A stretch of DNA of 64,000 nucleotides, taken from contig JAGOPK010000010.1 in the NCBI GenBank assembly GCA_017992055.1, positions 108,659 to 172,658 of the forward strand, read 5' to 3'. The notes below the pieces were generated by a model that worked only from the letters and a program-made list of their open reading frames with translations, did no database searches and was not told where the DNA came from. Every line of letters starts with the position of its first letter. The first letter of the stretch is position 1. Below, one piece after another: positions 1 through 11,726 of the stretch. The stretch comes from Burkholderiaceae bacterium (GTDB lineage: Bacteria > Pseudomonadota > Gammaproteobacteria > Burkholderiales > Burkholderiaceae_C). The position numbers and the translations under genes are program-made.

Positions 1-1
1 C

Positions 2-142
2 GGCAAGCCCATGCACGACCCCATCCCCGAGCCCGAGTTCTTCAACGGCCTGCTGCGCATCTGGCTGGGCAAGTCGCCGGCCGACCACCTGCTGAAGGAT
101 GCGCTGCTGGGCAAGCCTCCCAAGAGCGGCAACGAGAACTGA
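2..142 (+). CDS. Chalcone isomerase-like protein, C-terminal fragment
   Basis: Only the last 46 codons are in the window; the reading frame is open from base 2 to the TGA at 140-142. The visible stretch contains PEFFNGLLRIWLGKSPAD followed by LKDALLG. This matches what I know of the C-terminus of the bacterial chalcone isomerase-like (CHI-like) periplasmic family, which usually ends with an F-x-x-x-L-L-x-I-W-L-G segment and a K-x-A-L-L-G tail. The family's function in bacteria is unclear, and a flavonoid role should not be assumed. The assignment rests on this short tail. The gene converges with gph, 15 bp away. Confidence 0.6.
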   Translation, partial: GKPMHDPIPEPEFFNGLLRIWLGKSPADHLLKDALLGKPPKSGNEN

Positions 143-157
143 CCGCGCCCAGCCCGC

Positions 158-847
158 TCAGCGCGGCGCCAGCAGCGCCGCCAGCGCGTCGAGGCCGGTG
201 ATCACCGCATCGGGCGCGGCCTCGGCCACCGGCCGGCCGTGGTTGTAGCCATAGTCCACCAGCACCACCGGGCAGCCGGCGGCGCGTGCGGCCTGGGCAT
301 CGTTGCTGGAGTCGCCGACCATCAGCGTGGCCGCCGGCAGCGAGCCCAGGGCCTTGCAGGTCTCCAGCAGCGGCAGCGGATCGGGCTTCTTGCGGGCGAA
401 GGCGTCGCCGCCGAACACCAGGCCGGGATCGAAGAAGCGGTCCAGGCCCTTGGCCGCCAGCAGCGGCCGCGCAAAGTCGCCGGGCTTGTTGGTCAGGCAG
501 GCCAGCTTCAGGCCCAGCGCAGCCAGCCGCTGCAGGCCCTCGATCACCCCGTCGTAGACCCGCGAGGCCTGGCCGTTGATCTGCAGGTAGTGGCGCTGGT
601 AGTGCTGCCAGGCCGGCTCGGCCAGCGCCTGCACATCTGCGCCCAGCCCGGCGCCCACATGGACCAGGGTGCTGCGGATCAGGTGCTCGCTGCCCTTGCC
701 CACGGTGCGCTCGATGAAGGCGCGCTCCACGCCGGGCAGGCCCAGCTCGGCCAACATGCGGTTCAGCGCCAGTTCAAAGTCGCCGACGGTGTCGACCAGG
801 GTGCCATCGAGATCGATGATGGCGGCTTGCAGCGGGGGCAGGAACAT
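158..847 (-). CDS. gph: Phosphoglycolate phosphatase (HAD superfamily)
   Basis: This 229-residue protein is a typical-length HAD-like phosphatase that would dephosphorylate 2-phosphoglycolate in the cytoplasm, a metabolite of DNA repair and photorespiration-like reactions. Motif I is DLDGTLVDT near residue 13, with the nucleophile and acid/base aspartates. Motif II is the CLTNKP segment. Motif III/IV is KKPDPLPLL followed by MVGDSSNDAQAARAAG, which carries the magnesium-binding aspartates. A helical cap lies between motifs I and II. I chose the ATG at 847 because the HAD core begins only about ten residues later; the open frame extends upstream to 1126 but that extension is low-complexity and overlaps the divergent gene. 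Gph and other HAD phosphatases of the same subfamily cannot be fully separated by sequence. Confidence 0.85.
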   Translation of the reverse strand: MFLPPLQAAIIDLDGTLVDTVGDFELALNRMLAELGLPGVERAFIERTVGKGSEHLIRSTLVHVGAGLGADVQALAEPAWQHYQRHYLQINGQASRVYDGVIEGLQRLAALGLKLACLTNKPGDFARPLLAAKGLDRFFDPGLVFGGDAFARKKPDPLPLLETCKALGSLPAATLMVGDSSNDAQAARAAGCPVVLVDYGYNHGRPVAEAAPDAVITGLDALAALLAPR

Positions 848-864
848 CGTGGCAGGGAAGTGGA

Positions 865-879
865 TGCGCGTAGCGCGCA
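865..879. promoter_or_regulatory. Perfect inverted repeat in a divergent promoter region
   Basis: TGCGCG, a three-base loop TAG, then CGCGCA. It lies in the 70-bp gap between gph (leftward) and the secreted-protein gene (rightward), so it could be an operator or simply a GC-rich coincidence. Confidence 0.25.
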
Positions 880-917
880 CTGTAGCCACTGTGCCGGGCG
901 GCGGCAGAATCCCGGCC

Positions 918-2006
918 ATGGCCTTGCACACCGCCCTGCTCCTCTGCCTGCGCAGCAGCCTGGCGGCGCTGCTGCTGGCGCTGACGCTGCCGGCCCAGGC
1001 CCAGACCCCACCGCCGCGCGAGCTGCAGCCGCTGGACGCCGCCGCCATCGCCGCCGCCCTGCAGCGACCGGTGGGCGCGGCGGTGCCGGCGGCGCGCACC
1101 AGCGGCCAGCTGGCGCTGCAGGGCAAGCGCTTCTACATCGCCGAATACCAGCTGCTGATCGAGGTCGGCGGCGAGCAGCGGCTGCCGGCCCGCGACGGCG
1201 CCCTGCTGGGCCGGCCGGTGTGGGGTGACAGCGCACGCCTGGTCTGGCGCAGCCAGCCCGACATCGCCGCGCTGCAGGCCCTGGTCGACCGCGGCTGGGC
1301 CGATCTGCAGGCGCGGCTGGCCGCGGCCGGCGTGCGGCCGGCCAGCATCGACGGCCTGCTGGGCAGCGCCGGCGCCGTCTACGAGGCCAGCGAGCCGGCC
1401 AGCACGGCGGCGGCGCCGGTGTTCGTCGAGTCCGGCAGTGGGGAGCTGCGCCGCCGCTACCTGGTGCTGGCGCCCAGCGGCCAGCGCATCGTGCCGCGCA
1501 CGGCCGGCGGCCTGAACCCCGGCAACCTGGCCGCCCGGCTGGCCTTTCGCGCCCAGGGCATCGAGGCGCTGTCGCTGGGCCTGGCCATCCACCTCAGCGG
1601 CCACGAGCCGGGCGCCGAGCGGCGCAGCGGCTTTGCCAATCCCGACCTGCCCGGCGAGGAACGCCGCGGCGCGCTGGCGCCGCTGATGGAGCTGGTGCCG
1701 GCACCCGACCTGGCGCTGATCGCCGCCCATGCGCAGACCGACAAGGTGGCTCTGGCCGAGGCCCTGGTGCTGGCGCCCGAGTTCGGCCGGCTGCGCGCAG
1801 CGCCGGCCACGGCAGGCACGGCCGAGGCCTCGCCGCTGCAATCGCTGCTGCAGCTGGGCCGCAAGCTGGGCGTGGCGCCGGCCGAGGCGACGCGGGTCGA
1901 CGGCCTGCTGGAGCTGGACGGCCCGGCCAGCGCGCGCAGCCTGCTGTATGCGCTGGCCGCGGCCAACCAGGCCATCGCCGAGGCCCTGGCCGCGGCCACC
2001 CGTTGA
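918..2006 (+). CDS. Secreted protein of unknown function
   Basis: I do not recognise the family. The 362-residue product starts with a clear Sec signal peptide: a short N-region, a leucine/alanine-rich hydrophobic core at residues 5-26, and cleavage likely after AQA near residue 28. The mature part is alanine/leucine-rich with no membrane segment, no cysteine pattern and no catalytic motif that I can name. The start at 918 is preferred because it gives the signal peptide; the frame is open further upstream only because the DNA is so GC-rich. It lies 52 bp upstream of a Ser/Thr kinase and may be cotranscribed with it. A periplasmic location is inferred. Confidence 0.7.
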   Translation: MALHTALLLCLRSSLAALLLALTLPAQAQTPPPRELQPLDAAAIAAALQRPVGAAVPAARTSGQLALQGKRFYIAEYQLLIEVGGEQRLPARDGALLGRPVWGDSARLVWRSQPDIAALQALVDRGWADLQARLAAAGVRPASIDGLLGSAGAVYEASEPASTAAAPVFVESGSGELRRRYLVLAPSGQRIVPRTAGGLNPGNLAARLAFRAQGIEALSLGLAIHLSGHEPGAERRSGFANPDLPGEERRGALAPLMELVPAPDLALIAAHAQTDKVALAEALVLAPEFGRLRAAPATAGTAEASPLQSLLQLGRKLGVAPAEATRVDGLLELDGPASARSLLYALAAANQAIAEALAAATR

Positions 2007-2058
2007 AGGGGCGGCGGCCGCCACGGCCGGCGGCGCGGCTCGGGCTATCCTCGCTGAC

Positions 2059-3972
2059 ATGAGTTCCAGCGCCGCCGACCCGATCAGCGCCCTGCCCCGC
2101 GGCACGCGGCTCGGCGAATTCGAGGTCCGGCGCGTGCTGGGCGTGGGCGGCTTCGGCATCGTCTACCTGGCCTTCGACCATGCGCTGGAGCGCGAGGTGG
2201 CGGTCAAGGAATACATGCCGGCTGCGCTGGCCGCGCGCAGCGCCACGCTGGAGGTGTCGGTGCTGTCGCAGGCCAGCGAGGAATCGTTTGCGCTGGGCCT
2301 GCGCTCCTTCGTCAACGAGGCGCGGCTGCTGGCGCGCTTCGACCACCCGGCCCTGGTCAAGGTCTACCGCTACTGGGAGGCCCATCACACGGCCTACATG
2401 GCCATGCCCTACTACCAGGGCCAGAACCTGCAGCAGGTGCGGCGCGGCCTGAGCGCACCGCCCGACGAGGCCTGGCTGCGCAGCATCGTCGAGCCGCTGC
2501 TGGGCGCGCTGGCGCGGCTGCATGCCGAGGGCGTGTACCACCGCGACATCTCGCCCGACAACGTGCTGGTCGAGCCCGATGGCCGGCCGGTGCTGCTGGA
2601 CTTCGGCGCGGCGCGGCGGGTCATCGCCGACAAGAGCGTGGCGCTGACCGCGATCCTGAAGCCGGCCTATGCGCCGATCGAGCAATACGGCGAGGTCGCC
2701 GCGGTCAAGCAGGGGCCGTGGACCGACCTGTATGCGCTGGGCGCGACGCTGCATTTCCTGCTGCTGGGCCATCCACCGCCGCCGGCCACCACGCGCATGC
2801 TGCACGACGAGCTGCAGCCGCTGGCGCAGCGTGCGCCGTCGCTGCCCGGCTGCAGCCCGCGCTTTCTGGCCTGCATCGACTGGATGCTGGCACCGCGTCC
2901 GGCCGACCGGCCGCAGAGTGTGGCCGAGCTGGGCCAGGCCCTGGCCGGCCAGCGCGAGCCGCCGACCCCGGCCGACGCGCCCTGGCAGCGCACGCAGATG
3001 CTGGGGCCGGGTGCGGTGACGCCGGCCGGCCCGTCGCGGGCCGAGGCGCGCACCGAGCTGCTGCCGCGCCCGCCGCTGCCGGGCAGCGAAGCCACCCAGG
3101 TGCTGCCGCCCCCGAGTGCGGCCACGGAACCCGCGCCGGAACCCGCGCCAGAGCCGGCGCCGACGCCAGCGCCGACGCTGGACGCCGTGCTGGACGAGGT
3201 GCCGGGCGAGCACCAGGACCGGTCGGCGGCTGCACCGGCCGCCGGGCCGGCGCCAGTGCCCGTGCCCAAGGCACCGGCCCGGCGCGCGCCGGTGCGCCTG
3301 CTGGCGGCCATGGCCGCGACGGCCGGCCTGGCGGCGGCACTGTGGTGGTGGCCAGGCCCGGACCGCGCGCCGACCGCCCCACCCGTCGCCGATGCGGCCG
3401 CCAGCGCGGTGCCGGTATTGCCGGTATTGCCGGCAGCGCCGGCGGCATCGGCCCTGCCATCGGCCGGCGCCTCGGAGCCGGCCCTCACCGCCGCCGAGCC
3501 CGCGTCGGCCACCGCGCCCCGCGCCGCACCCACCGCAGCGGCGCGCCCGCCCCAGCGCCCGGCCGCGACCGAGCCCGCCGGTGGCTGGCCCGAGCGCGCA
3601 CCGCCGCAGCTGCCGCCGGCGCCGGTCGCCACCGGCGCTGGCCCCGGCCCGGCCAGCGCCCCGTTGGCCGGCGTGGCCCCGGCCACCGTCCAGTCCCCAC
3701 CCCAGACCACGACCCCGGCCACGACCCCGCCGCTCCCCGCGGCCGCGGCACCGGCGACCACGCCGGCCGCCGCCCAGGCCGCCCCCCAGGCCGCCACCGA
3801 GCGTGGCGAGTCCGACGCCATGGTCGTGCGCTCGCGCCCGCTGTCGCCGGCCGAGCGCTGCGAGGCCAGCAATGTGCTGACGCGCTGGAGCTGCATCGAA
3901 CGCCAGTGCGCCAGCGTGCCCGAGCTGCGCAACCACCCCGACTGCGTCAAGGCGCGCAGCGGCAGCCGCTGA
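2059..3972 (+). CDS. Membrane-anchored serine/threonine protein kinase
   Basis: This 637-residue protein has an N-terminal Hanks-type kinase domain at about residues 18-290. It shows the glycine loop GVGGFG (28-33), the ATP-binding lysine in VAVKEY (K50), the catalytic loop HRDISPDN (D163) and DFG (D181). The lysine usually found two residues after the catalytic aspartate is serine here. A long Ala/Pro-rich linker follows from about 300, then a single membrane helix near 410-430 (a run of alanine and leucine ending in WWWP), more Ala/Pro-rich sequence, and a cysteine-containing tail. The kinase would be cytoplasmic, with its C-terminus outside the membrane. The substrate is unknown. A second kinase at 11727-13622 is closely related in its catalytic domain. 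Confidence 0.85.
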   Translation: MSSSAADPISALPRGTRLGEFEVRRVLGVGGFGIVYLAFDHALEREVAVKEYMPAALAARSATLEVSVLSQASEESFALGLRSFVNEARLLARFDHPALVKVYRYWEAHHTAYMAMPYYQGQNLQQVRRGLSAPPDEAWLRSIVEPLLGALARLHAEGVYHRDISPDNVLVEPDGRPVLLDFGAARRVIADKSVALTAILKPAYAPIEQYGEVAAVKQGPWTDLYALGATLHFLLLGHPPPPATTRMLHDELQPLAQRAPSLPGCSPRFLACIDWMLAPRPADRPQSVAELGQALAGQREPPTPADAPWQRTQMLGPGAVTPAGPSRAEARTELLPRPPLPGSEATQVLPPPSAATEPAPEPAPEPAPTPAPTLDAVLDEVPGEHQDRSAAAPAAGPAPVPVPKAPARRAPVRLLAAMAATAGLAAALWWWPGPDRAPTAPPVADAAASAVPVLPVLPAAPAASALPSAGASEPALTAAEPASATAPRAAPTAAARPPQRPAATEPAGGWPERAPPQLPPAPVATGAGPGPASAPLAGVAPATVQSPPQTTTPATTPPLPAAAAPATTPAAAQAAPQAATERGESDAMVVRSRPLSPAERCEASNVLTRWSCIERQCASVPELRNHPDCVKARSGSR

Positions 3973-4782
3973 TCAGGCGGCGCGCATCCAGTCCTGCATG
4001 GCGGCGATCACCGCCTCGGCCTGGTCCTTGTGCGGCGAGTGGCCGCAATGCGCCAGCTCCAGCAGCCGGGTCTGCGGCACGCGCTCGGCAATGCCGCGGA
4101 TCTGCGCCAGCGTGCCGTATTCGTCGTCCAGGCCCTGGATGGCCAGCAGCGGGCAGCGGATGGCCGCCAGCTCGTCGGCGATGTTCCAGTGGCGGAAGCT
4201 GGGATGCAGCCAGATGTCGTTCCAGCCCCAGAAGGCGCTGTCCGCATCGTCGTGGTAACGCGCCAGGCGCTGGCGCAGATCGGTGTGCAGATAGGCCTGG
4301 CGGGCCTGTTCGATGCTGGCCACCGAGACCGGCTCGACCAGGATGTGCGGCGCCAGCACCACGCAGCCGGCCACGTTGTGCACCGGGTCGGCCGCATGCA
4401 GCAGCGCGATCGAGCCGCCATCGCTGTGGCCAAACAGCCAGTAGCGCCCGGCCACACCCAGCGCCTGCAGCAGCGCCGGCAGCAGCTGCCGTGCCTGCTG
4501 GTGCATGAAGTCGGGCGCCCAGGCCTCGTGCGGCGCCCGCGGCGTGGAGCGGCCATAACCCGGGCGCGAATAGACCAGGCCCCGCGCGCCCAGCGCCGCG
4601 CACAGCCGGGCCGGAAAGTCGCGCCACATCGCCAGCGAGCCCAGGCCCTCGTGCAGGAACACGATCAGCGGCGCGCCATCCGACGCGGCACCGACCCAGG
4701 CATGCTCGATGCGCCAGACCCGGCCCTGCAGCGGCAGCTCGACAAACTCTGACGGCTTGTGCACGGCGGTTGCGGCCATCAT
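3973..4782 (-). CDS. Alpha/beta hydrolase, probably box-pathway associated
   Basis: This 269-residue protein has an alpha/beta hydrolase fold. The oxyanion strand region is FLHEGLGS near residue 43, and the nucleophile elbow is GHSDGG near residue 118. The acid is likely in GLDDEYGT near 216, and the catalytic histidine is in HCGHSPH near 246. It is divergent from boxR with a 48-bp gap that holds an inverted repeat. Hydrolases of this type are commonly found in aerobic benzoate (box) clusters, so a role on a CoA-ester or lactone intermediate is plausible, but the substrate cannot be read from the sequence. It ends directly against the stop of the convergent kinase gene with no visible terminator. 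Confidence 0.75.
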   Translation of the reverse strand: MMAATAVHKPSEFVELPLQGRVWRIEHAWVGAASDGAPLIVFLHEGLGSLAMWRDFPARLCAALGARGLVYSRPGYGRSTPRAPHEAWAPDFMHQQARQLLPALLQALGVAGRYWLFGHSDGGSIALLHAADPVHNVAGCVVLAPHILVEPVSVASIEQARQAYLHTDLRQRLARYHDDADSAFWGWNDIWLHPSFRHWNIADELAAIRCPLLAIQGLDDEYGTLAQIRGIAERVPQTRLLELAHCGHSPHKDQAEAVIAAMQDWMRAA

Positions 4783-4799
4783 CGGGATGAATTATTGTG

Positions 4800-4811
4800 C
4801 GTGCCAGCACG
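4800..4811. promoter_or_regulatory. Candidate BoxR operator (inverted repeat CGTGC-CA-GCACG)
   Basis: A perfect inverted repeat lies between the divergent hydrolase and boxR genes. The same half-site core, GCAC/GTGC, recurs as a perfect inverted repeat at 5847-5858 just ahead of boxC. Autoregulation by BoxR through both sites is an inference. Confidence 0.4.
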
Positions 4812-4830
4812 ATAGGCCCGAGGAGGCGGG

Positions 4831-5766
4831 GTGTCAAGCACTATAGTTCATGAAGGTCCGGCCGCCGGCCTGGGCCCGGCCGATGCCGAGGGCGAGGAGA
4901 AAAACCCCTTCCTGGCCGCGCTGGGTGACCGCGTGCGGGCGCTGCGGGCGCGCCGCGGCATGACGCGCAAGGCCGTGGCCCTGGCCGCCGGCGTATCCGA
5001 GCGCCACCTGGCCAACCTGGAGTACGGCATCGGCAATGCGTCGATCCTGGTGCTGCAGCAGGTGGCCCAGGCCCTGCACTGCCCGCTGGCCGAGCTGATC
5101 GGCGACATCACCACCTCCACGCCCGAATGGCTGCTGCTGCGCGAGCTGCTGGAGCACCGCGACGAGGCCACGCTGCGCCGCGTGCGCGTGGCCGTGGGCG
5201 AGCTGCTGGGCACCGGCGGCGGCAATGCCGGGCGCAGCCCGCGCGTGGCCCTGATCGGCCTGCGCGGCGCCGGCAAGTCCACGCTGGGCCAGCTGCTGGC
5301 CGACGACCTGGGCTTTGCCTTTGTCGAGCTGAGCCGCGAGATCGAGAAGTTCGCCGGCTGCAGCATCAGCGAGATCCAGGCCTTGTACGGCCAGAACGCC
5401 TACCGCCGCTACGAGCGCCGGGCGCTGGAAGAAGCCATCCAGATCTATCCCGAGGCGGTGATCGCCACGCCCGGCGGCCTGGTGTCCGACCCGGCCACCT
5501 TCAACCTGCTGCTGGCCCACTGCACCACGGTGTGGCTGCAGGCCAGCCCGGAAGACCACATGAAGCGCGTCACGGCCCAGGGCGATCTGCGGCCCATGGC
5601 CGCCAGCGCCGAGGCCATGGACGACCTGAAGCGCATCCTGGCCGGGCGCGCCGCCTTTTATTCCAAGGCCGAGTTCACGCTGGACACCAGCGCCCAGGCC
5701 CTGGAGCCCAGCTTTGCCGCGCTGCGCGAGCTGGTGCGCCGGGCGCTGAACCTGCCGCCGGCCTGA
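4831..5766 (+). CDS. boxR: BoxR-type benzoyl-CoA-responsive transcriptional regulator
   Basis: This 311-residue protein joins an N-terminal XRE-type helix-turn-helix (about 32-92, with GVSERHLANLEYGIGN as the recognition region) to a C-terminal shikimate kinase-like domain. That domain has a P-loop GLRGAGKST at 143-151 and the shikimate-site-like segment ATPGGLV. This architecture is characteristic of the BzdR/BoxR family, in which the kinase-like domain senses benzoyl-CoA and relieves repression of aerobic benzoate degradation genes. Translation starts at a GTG, supported by a strong GAGGAGG sequence about 10 bases upstream. It lies directly upstream of boxCBA in the same orientation and divergent from a hydrolase. 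Confidence 0.92.
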   Translation: MSSTIVHEGPAAGLGPADAEGEEKNPFLAALGDRVRALRARRGMTRKAVALAAGVSERHLANLEYGIGNASILVLQQVAQALHCPLAELIGDITTSTPEWLLLRELLEHRDEATLRRVRVAVGELLGTGGGNAGRSPRVALIGLRGAGKSTLGQLLADDLGFAFVELSREIEKFAGCSISEIQALYGQNAYRRYERRALEEAIQIYPEAVIATPGGLVSDPATFNLLLAHCTTVWLQASPEDHMKRVTAQGDLRPMAASAEAMDDLKRILAGRAAFYSKAEFTLDTSAQALEPSFAALRELVRRALNLPPA

Positions 5767-5793
5767 TCGGGGCCTGAACACGCAGCAAAGTGC

Positions 5794-5876
5794 TTGACGC
5801 ACCATCATCATATGCAACATACTTCCTGAACTGACATCAAGACCATGCACTTTCGTGCCTGAACCCGTCCAGGAGA
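5794..5876 (+). promoter_or_regulatory. Candidate boxCBA promoter and operator region
   Basis: TTGACG at 5794-5799 and CATACT at 5818-5823 form a plausible sigma-70 promoter with an 18-bp spacer. A TGCA element (5813-5816) lies inside the spacer and another at 5846-5849; TGCA elements are the recognition core described for the BzdR/BoxR family. A perfect inverted repeat GCAC-TTTC-GTGC is at 5847-5858. The ribosome-binding site AGGAGA of boxC is at 5871-5876. Confidence 0.5.
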
Positions 5877-5881
5877 CCGCC

Positions 5882-7540
<1,659 letters not shown>

Positions 7541-7564
7541 GCAATCTCAGGTGGAGCAGACACG

Positions 7565-8992
<1,428 letters not shown>

Positions 8993-9016
8993 AGCCTGGC
9001 ATTCCTGGAGAGCGGC

Positions 9017-10303
9017 ATGGACATGGCTGTCAGCGTCATCAAGCAGCATCTGATCGACCCCGAGATCTGCATCCGCTGCAACACCTGCGAGACCATGTGC
9101 CCGGTGGGCGCGATCACGCACGACAGCCGCAACTACGTGGTCGATGCCGACAAGTGCGACTGGTGCAATGCCTGCATCTCGCCCTGCCCCACCGGCTCCA
9201 TCGACAACTACCGGCGCGTGCCACGCACCCAGGCCTACAGCCTGGACGAGCAGCTGGGCTGGGACAGCCTGCCGGCCGAGCTGAGCCCCGAGCAGCTGGC
9301 CGCCAGCGCCGGCGCGGCCGAGGGGCTGCCCGCGGCCGCGATGGAAGCCGAGACGGAGGCCGAGGCGCGCCCCGACCCCGCCGGCCAGGCGGCCTTCAAC
9401 CCGGCCCAGTACGGCGCCACGCTGCCGCCCTGGAGCGCGGCCCATGCCTACACCAACCTCTACGGCCCGAAGGCGCAGCAGCCCTTCGTCACCGCCACCG
9501 TCACCGGCAACCTGCGCGTCACCGAACTGGGCAGCGACTACGACACCCACCACATCGTGCTGGACTTCGGCGCCCTGCCGTTCCCGGTGCTGGAGGGTCA
9601 GAGCATCGGCATCCTGCCGCCGGGCAGCGATGCCAACGGCCGGCCCCACCATGCGCGCCAGTACAGCGTGGCCAGCCCGCGCAATGGCGAACGGCCGGGC
9701 CACAACAACCTGTCGCTGACCGTCAAGCGCGTGCTGGAAGACCACCAGGGCCGGCCGGTGCGCGGCGTGGCCAGCAACCATGTCTGCGACCTCAAGGTCG
9801 GCGACACGGTGCAGGTCATCGGCCCCTTCGGCACCAGCTTTCTGATGCCCAACCATCCGAAGAGCCACATCGTGATGATCTGCACCGGCACCGGCTCGGC
9901 ACCGATGCGGGCGATGACCGAGTGGCGGCGCCGGCTGCGGCAATCGGGCAAGTTCGAGGGCGGCAAGCTGATGCTGTTCTTCGGCGCACGCAGCCAGCAG
10001 GAGCTGCCCTACTTCGGCCCGCTGATGAACCTGCCCAAGGACTTCATCGACATCCACTTCGCCTTCAGCCGCACGCCCGACCAGCCCAAGCGCTATGTGC
10101 AGGACGCGATGCGCGAGCGCGCCGCCGACCTGGCCGCGCTGCTGGCCGACGGCCAGGCCCACTTCTACGTCTGCGGCCTGAAGGCCATGGAAGAAGGCGT
10201 GGTGCTGGCGCTGCGCGACATCGCCCGCGGCGCCGGGCTGGACTGGGACCAGGTCGGCGCCACGCTCAAGCGCGAAGGCCGGCTGCACCTGGAAACCTAC
10301 TGA
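9017..10303 (+). CDS. boxA: Benzoyl-CoA 2,3-epoxidase, reductase subunit
   Basis: This 428-residue electron-transfer partner of BoxB begins with two [4Fe-4S] ferredoxin motifs, [12 protein letters not shown] (about 18-29) and [12 protein letters not shown] (about 47-58). A variable linker follows, then a ferredoxin-NADP reductase-type FAD/NADPH domain from about 150. Visible elements of that domain are RQYSVASP for FAD and [10 protein letters not shown] plus FYVCGLKAM for the nicotinamide site. It would pass electrons from NADPH to the BoxB di-iron centre. GGAGAG lies about 6 bases upstream of the chosen ATG; an in-frame ATG two codons later is an alternative. boxD (semialdehyde dehydrogenase) and benzoate-CoA ligase do not follow in this window. 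Confidence 0.95.
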   Translation: MDMAVSVIKQHLIDPEICIRCNTCETMCPVGAITHDSRNYVVDADKCDWCNACISPCPTGSIDNYRRVPRTQAYSLDEQLGWDSLPAELSPEQLAASAGAAEGLPAAAMEAETEAEARPDPAGQAAFNPAQYGATLPPWSAAHAYTNLYGPKAQQPFVTATVTGNLRVTELGSDYDTHHIVLDFGALPFPVLEGQSIGILPPGSDANGRPHHARQYSVASPRNGERPGHNNLSLTVKRVLEDHQGRPVRGVASNHVCDLKVGDTVQVIGPFGTSFLMPNHPKSHIVMICTGTGSAPMRAMTEWRRRLRQSGKFEGGKLMLFFGARSQQELPYFGPLMNLPKDFIDIHFAFSRTPDQPKRYVQDAMRERAADLAALLADGQAHFYVCGLKAMEEGVVLALRDIARGAGLDWDQVGATLKREGRLHLETY

Positions 10304-10367
10304 TCTGTGCCACATCCCCGGGCCAGCCCCGGGGATGGCCGCGCCGCCGGGGCACTACAGTCGCCCC

Positions 10368-11699
10368 ATGCACGAAACCCCGCTGACCGGCCTGGTGCTC
10401 AGTGGCGGCGGCGCCCGCGCGGCCTACCAGGTGGGCGTGCTGCGCGCCATCGCCCGGCTGCGGCGCGAGCGCCTGGGCCACCGCGCCCGGCTGAGCAATC
10501 CCTTCGGCGTCATTACCGGCACCTCGGCCGGCGCCATCAATGCCGCGGCCCTGGCCTGCCATGCCGACCGCTACGACCAGGCCGTGGCCGTGCTGGCCCG
10601 GGTGTGGGAGAACTTCAGCGCCGACCAGGTCTACCGCGCCGATGCCATCGGCGTGATCCGCACCGGCGCGCGCTGGCTGACCATGCTGTCGCTGGGCTGG
10701 GTGATTGCGCGCTGGCGGCGCATGCGGCCGCGCTCGCTGCTGGACAACGCACCGCTGGGCGAGCTGCTGCAGCGCGCCGTGCCGCTGGAGCGGCTGCCGG
10801 CCATGCTGGAGGCCCGCCACCTGCATGCGCTGGGCGTCACCGCCTCCAGCTATTCCACCGGCGAGCACTTCACCTTCTATGCCGCGGGCCAGAAGATCAC
10901 GCCCTGGCAGCGCTCGCAGCGCGTGGCCCTGCCGGTGCAGCGCATCGAGCACCACCACCTGCTGGCCTCGTCGGCGATCCCGTTCATCTTTCCGGCCACC
11001 TGCATTCCCGGGCCGCGCGGCCGCACCTGGTTCGGCGACGGCTCGATGCGCCAGAGCGCGCCGCTGTCGCCGGCCATCCACCTGGGCGCCGAGCGCCTGC
11101 TGATCATCGGCGCCGGCCGCATGCACGAGCCGCCCGCAGCCGCGCCGGCCGATGCCGACTACCCGACGCTGGCGCAGATCGCCGGCCATGCCATGAGCAG
11201 CATCTTCCTCGATGCGCTGACGGTGGACATCGAGCGCATGCAGCGCATCAACCGCACGCTGGCCCTGCTGCCCGACACGGTGCGCCAGGACACGCCGCTG
11301 CGGCCGCTGGAATCGCTGGTCATCTCGCCCAGCCAGCGCATCGACGACATCGCCACCCGCCACCTGCATGCGCTGCCGGCGCCGGTGCGCACCCTGCTGC
11401 GCGGCGTGGGCGTGGGCAAGGCCGCCGGTGCGGGCAGCGACGCGCGCGGTGCGGCCCTGGCCAGCTACCTGCTGTTCGAGGCGCCGTTCACGCGCGAGCT
11501 GATGGCCCTGGGCGAGGCCGACACCCTGGCCCGCGCCGACGAGGTGGCGCAGTTCTTCGCCTGGCCGTCCCTGCGCAGCCCGCGCCCCGGCCCGGCCGGC
11601 GAAGTCGGCATCGACACCACGGTGCTGCCGCTGGGCCATGCCAGCGCCGTGCTGCATCCCGACGAGGCGCGGCCCACGCTGGACATCGCCCTGCCTTGA
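10368..11699 (+). CDS. Patatin-like phospholipase
   Basis: This 443-residue protein has the patatin fold signature. The glycine-rich oxyanion loop [12 protein letters not shown] is at about 12-23, the nucleophile elbow GTSAGAIN is at about 51-58, and the catalytic aspartate is in DGSM near 225. It would hydrolyse acyl ester bonds of phospholipids or glycerolipids. No signal peptide or membrane helix is evident, so a cytoplasmic or peripheral-membrane location is inferred. TACAGT lies about 10 bases before the ATG with almost no leader, so the transcript could be nearly leaderless. It is separated from boxA by 64 bp and is probably functionally unrelated. Confidence 0.85.
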   Translation: MHETPLTGLVLSGGGARAAYQVGVLRAIARLRRERLGHRARLSNPFGVITGTSAGAINAAALACHADRYDQAVAVLARVWENFSADQVYRADAIGVIRTGARWLTMLSLGWVIARWRRMRPRSLLDNAPLGELLQRAVPLERLPAMLEARHLHALGVTASSYSTGEHFTFYAAGQKITPWQRSQRVALPVQRIEHHHLLASSAIPFIFPATCIPGPRGRTWFGDGSMRQSAPLSPAIHLGAERLLIIGAGRMHEPPAAAPADADYPTLAQIAGHAMSSIFLDALTVDIERMQRINRTLALLPDTVRQDTPLRPLESLVISPSQRIDDIATRHLHALPAPVRTLLRGVGVGKAAGAGSDARGAALASYLLFEAPFTRELMALGEADTLARADEVAQFFAWPSLRSPRPGPAGEVGIDTTVLPLGHASAVLHPDEARPTLDIALP

Positions 11700-11704
11700 A
11701 ACAA

Positions 11705-11718
11705 CGGGCGTCCGCCCG
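11705..11718. terminator. Possible bidirectional terminator hairpin
   Basis: CGGGCG, TC, CGCCCG forms a perfect GC-rich palindrome in the 27-bp gap between the convergent patatin and kinase genes. There is no T-run, so intrinsic termination is uncertain. Confidence 0.35.
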
Positions 11719-11726
11719 AAGGCCGC

